From PZPK01 sp965230795 (GTDB taxonomy: Bacteria > Pseudomonadota > Gammaproteobacteria > Pseudomonadales > Oleiphilaceae): a stretch of 64,000 nucleotides of DNA. The stretch lies in NCBI GenBank assembly GCA_965230795.1, contig OZ246020.1, positions 1,984,001-2,048,000 of the forward strand. The letters run 5' to 3'. The notes beneath the pieces were generated by a model. That model worked only from the letters and a program-made list of their open reading frames with translations. It had not been told where the DNA came from and searched no databases. Position numbers and translations under genes: made by a program. Position 1 is the first letter of the stretch, and each line of letters begins with the position of its first letter. Shown here one piece after another: positions 61,373-64,000 of the stretch.

Positions 61373-63190
61373 TTGATACAGGAAATTCTTGAACAGAAAA
61401 GTATTTCGACCGTTTTTCAGGCCATTGTCGATGTGCAAGAGCAAAATATCTGGGGATATGAAGCGCTCAGTCGTGGGCCCGCAATCAGTCCGTTGCACTC
61501 GCCTCAGGCCCTGTTTGCAGAAGCCGAATCCCAAGGGGTGTTAACGCAGCTGGAGACAGTTTGTATTCTCAATGCGTCACGGCAATTCCAGGATCTCGCG
61601 CTACCTGGAAAATTGTTTGTGAATCTCTCGCATACAGCCTTGATTGATGGCAGTCAGTTCAGGGACCATGTCCTGTCATTTATAGATCGCTTCAAGCTTG
61701 AAGCCGACCAGGTTGTTATCGAACTGACAGAACGGTCGGCGGCAGATAATGTCGATTCGTTGCTTGAGGCCATCCAGTTTTTCAAACAACAGGGATTTGA
61801 GATAGCAATTGATGATCTGGGTGCAGGGTATTCGACCCTCAGACTCTGGTCCGAGATTCGCCCTGACTATGTCAAAATTGACCGACATTTCATCACCGAT
61901 ATTGATACCGATACCACAAAGCAGGAATTTGTCCGTTCCATTATCGAGATCGCCCGTTCCGTGGGCACGCGTATTATTGGCGAGGGTGTCGAAACAAAAG
62001 GCGAACTGGAAACACTCAGGCGACTGGGTGTTGAATTGATACAGGGCTATTTTTTGCAACGACCCCAGCCCGTTCCCGCGCCTATCGATATGGATAGCCT
62101 CCATACGACGCAGAAAAAACCTCTGGCGGACTATTTGCTGGCACGCAGTCTGATCAGTTCACGCAATAGCTATCACTCAGACACCTCGGTGGCGAATATT
62201 GTCAGAACCTTTCAGGATAATGTTGCACTGAATTCACTGGCGATTGTTGATGATGGCAAAACCGTTGGTGTGGTTCACCGCAAGCGTTTTTTAACCGAGA
62301 TGAGCCGGCCCTTTGCCATGGATCTGAATGCGAGAAGGCCAATTCGCGATCTGATGGAAGACAACTTTCTACAGATTGACGGCAATTTTCGTATCGAGCA
62401 GGTGAGTCGTCTGGTAACAGACCGGGCGCGGCTGCATGCAGAGGAAGATTTTGTGGTCACCGAACGGGGCAAGTTCAACGGCATGGGGCAGGTTGTCGAT
62501 CTGCTTCGCCAGATTACCGAAATTCAGGTAAAAACCGCTCGCCATGCCAATCCTCTAACGATGTTGCCTGGCAATGTTCCCATCGGAGATTGTGTCGATC
62601 GGCTGCTGCAGGAAGGTCAGTCTTTCGTCGTTTCCTATTTTGATTTGGATCATTTCAAGCCTTTCAACGATGCCTATGGATATGCCAAAGGCGATGCAGT
62701 GTTACTGATGCTGGCAGAGCTACTGCAAAAGTACGTGCATCATGATTCTGATTTTATCGGCCACATCGGCGGGGATGACTTCATAGCCGTCACCAGCTCA
62801 GGAGACTGGATGGATAAAACCTGTTCGGTAGTCAACGAGTTTGAACGGCGCGTTAAAAAATACTACTCCGACGAGGATGTGATGCGCGGCGGAATTCGCG
62901 CCAACGATCGATTTGGCGAAACCCGGTTTTTCGGATTTGTCTCCATTTCAGTTGGCAGTATCGCGGTGGAGAAAGGGCAGTATCATTCCTTTCAGGAAGT
63001 CTCTGCAGATCTGGTTAACGTCAAACAGAGTGCGAAGCGTTCAGAAACGGCCAATATTGCTTTATTGGAGTCCGATAAGCTGTCCTACTACAGCTGTCGG
63101 AAAAATTGTGCATCGATCTTGAATCAGTCGATTCAGGAGAGCGTGCGTACCAGGGATCTTCCCCCGAAGGAAGCAAGTTCCAGTCACTAA
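61373..63190 (+). CDS. EAL-CBS-GGDEF cyclic-di-GMP protein
   Basis: A 605-aa cytoplasmic protein. EAL phosphodiesterase domain (1-235): YEALSRGP, IELTERSA, IAIDDLGAGYSTL, YVKIDRHFI, GEGVETKGE, GYFLQRP. Two CBS-like segments (about 255-380). GGDEF cyclase domain (about 415-580): YFDLDHFKPFND and HIGGDDFIAV, where the last Glu is replaced by Asp (GGDDF). Key EAL residues are present. It may be a phosphodiesterase, cyclase or both. It starts TTG 61373 after GGAG/GAGAG. Its closeness to the adhesin system suggests control of adhesion (inference). Confidence 0.88.
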   Translation: MIQEILEQKSISTVFQAIVDVQEQNIWGYEALSRGPAISPLHSPQALFAEAESQGVLTQLETVCILNASRQFQDLALPGKLFVNLSHTALIDGSQFRDHVLSFIDRFKLEADQVVIELTERSAADNVDSLLEAIQFFKQQGFEIAIDDLGAGYSTLRLWSEIRPDYVKIDRHFITDIDTDTTKQEFVRSIIEIARSVGTRIIGEGVETKGELETLRRLGVELIQGYFLQRPQPVPAPIDMDSLHTTQKKPLADYLLARSLISSRNSYHSDTSVANIVRTFQDNVALNSLAIVDDGKTVGVVHRKRFLTEMSRPFAMDLNARRPIRDLMEDNFLQIDGNFRIEQVSRLVTDRARLHAEEDFVVTERGKFNGMGQVVDLLRQITEIQVKTARHANPLTMLPGNVPIGDCVDRLLQEGQSFVVSYFDLDHFKPFNDAYGYAKGDAVLLMLAELLQKYVHHDSDFIGHIGGDDFIAVTSSGDWMDKTCSVVNEFERRVKKYYSDEDVMRGGIRANDRFGETRFFGFVSISVGSIAVEKGQYHSFQEVSADLVNVKQSAKRSETANIALLESDKLSYYSCRKNCASILNQSIQESVRTRDLPPKEASSSH

Positions 63191-63251
63191 CGCTCTCCGT
63201 CTGTTGATGGTTTCAGGCGGATGCTGTTGCCATAGAGACGGTTCACCTGGA

Positions 63252-64000
63252 TCAGTTGGGCAGGCGTGCGATTTCCGGTCGAAGCAGGTTGTGCAGACCA
63301 TCACTCAGTGTGTTGCTCTGATATTGATAGGCATAGTTATGCATTTCAATCAGAGCGCCACTGGCATCGAAGCTTTCTTCCGTTATGGACTCAACATGGT
63401 TGAGCAGGGTGTGGGTATAGGTACGGGCAAATTCAGGTTGGCCGTCACCGTCAATGTCGAATGACTCGTTAATTAAGTTACCCAGTTCATCGTATGATTT
63501 GGTGCTGATTTCATCGGCTCCCGGGTTTGTAGCGTAGTCCACATCCACCTCAGTGCGGACCAGATTGCTCCACTGGTCATAATGGTAGCTGTACATCTCG
63601 TCAACGGATCCGTTGTTGTCGGCATCAACCTCCTCGGTGGAAAGACGTCCCTGTGCATCGTAGGTGAGTCGGTAGCTCGCATCGAAGGAAGCATCAAATT
63701 CGAAATCCACCAGAATCTCTGCCAGGTTCTCCGCCTCATAGCGGTAAAAGGTGATGCGTTCGTCAATTCCATCGCCATTGAAATCTTCCAGAACCCGAAG
63801 CACCCGACCCATATCATCGTATTGAGTTTCGGTTTCCTCCGTCACAATGTCGGTATCCGGATGATGGACCCGGTTGAAACGCAGGCGACCCAGATCATCG
63901 TATTCATAAGACGTCTTGGAGAGTAATACGCCATTACTGAATAGTTTCTGGCTGAGCGTTCGTCCCTGCGAATCAAGATCATATTCAGTAAGGTTGATGG
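63252..64000 (-). CDS. YD-repeat protein with Asp-rich calcium-loop-like insertions (5' end outside window)
   Basis: The C-terminal 249 or so residues of a larger protein; the frame is open to the window edge. YD-type repeats (YEYDDLGRLRF, TQYDDMGRVLRV, TYDAQGRLSTEE, SYDELGNLINES) alternate with DxDxDG-type loops (DFNGDGIDERI, DADNNGSVDEM, DIDGDGQPEFA). It ends HNLLRPEIARLPN without a toxin-like tail. It is a second, distinct YD protein in the window. Function unknown; possibly a surface repeat protein. Confidence 0.8.
   Translation of the reverse strand, partial: INLTEYDLDSQGRTLSQKLFSNGVLLSKTSYEYDDLGRLRFNRVHHPDTDIVTEETETQYDDMGRVLRVLEDFNGDGIDERITFYRYEAENLAEILVDFEFDASFDASYRLTYDAQGRLSTEEVDADNNGSVDEMYSYHYDQWSNLVRTEVDVDYATNPGADEISTKSYDELGNLINESFDIDGDGQPEFARTYTHTLLNHVESITEESFDASGALIEMHNYAYQYQSNTLSDGLHNLLRPEIARLPN

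Overview
The window looks like chromosomal DNA of a free-living, probably marine gammaproteobacterium. The core gene blocks are typical of that class: aspS-yebC-ruvCAB-ybgC-tolQRAB-pal-cpoB-tRNA-Lys, then nadA, bepA, tusA, perM, gcvR-bcp and dapA-bamC-purC. The order is closest to Pseudomonas/Cellvibrio/Oceanospirillales-type genomes. I cannot fix the genus from sequence alone.

Layout. 0-5.5 kb: envelope and lipid genes (CFA-synthase-like methyltransferase, Yip1 membrane protein, M19 dipeptidase, polysaccharide deacetylase, Bax-like glucosaminidase). 5.8-11.1 kb: an accessory patch. It holds three minus-strand genes of a small secreted protein family, a decayed IS3 end, a frameshifted HEPN-like gene, an attC-like site, a 73-aa orphan, a CsrA paralogue, a decapitated signal-peptide ORF, a 447-aa secreted orphan and an unlisted 48-aa membrane protein. 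11.4-33.9 kb: core housekeeping genes for translation, Holliday-junction resolution, the Tol-Pal envelope machine, NAD synthesis, periplasmic proteolysis, lysine synthesis, the BAM complex and purine synthesis, ending in a beta-barrel protein and a nucleotide-sugar epimerase. Two identical tRNA-Lys genes are followed by a repeat that carries the tRNA 3' end.

34-48 kb: an island that begins right after tRNA-Val(GAC). Eight further genes of the same small secreted family (with one lipoprotein gene among them) lie head to tail before a 2351-aa exported SpvB/FG-GAP/YD-repeat (Rhs-type) protein. Its C-terminus after the Rhs core is variable-looking, and a small lipoprotein gene follows 12 bp later as the immunity candidate. 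A complete 1.2-kb IS3-family element closes the island. The decayed IS end beside the 5.8-7.3 kb cluster is clearly related to it, so the two family clusters share both genes and IS relics.

48-64 kb: a 3042-aa acidic repeat adhesin with its RTX beta-roll at the N-terminus, followed by a type I secretion ABC transporter and membrane-fusion protein. No outer-membrane channel gene is present. Then come a PlsC-type acyltransferase, an EAL-CBS-GGDEF cyclic-di-GMP protein, and the 3' part of a second YD-repeat gene that runs off the window.

The most likely undescribed system is the small secreted family (11 genes, 12 domains, two loci) with its Rhs-type partner. Function is not shown by sequence; the shared signature (a central Cys, a YSxLLAAxASGKxVxV-like segment, a late Cys) is.
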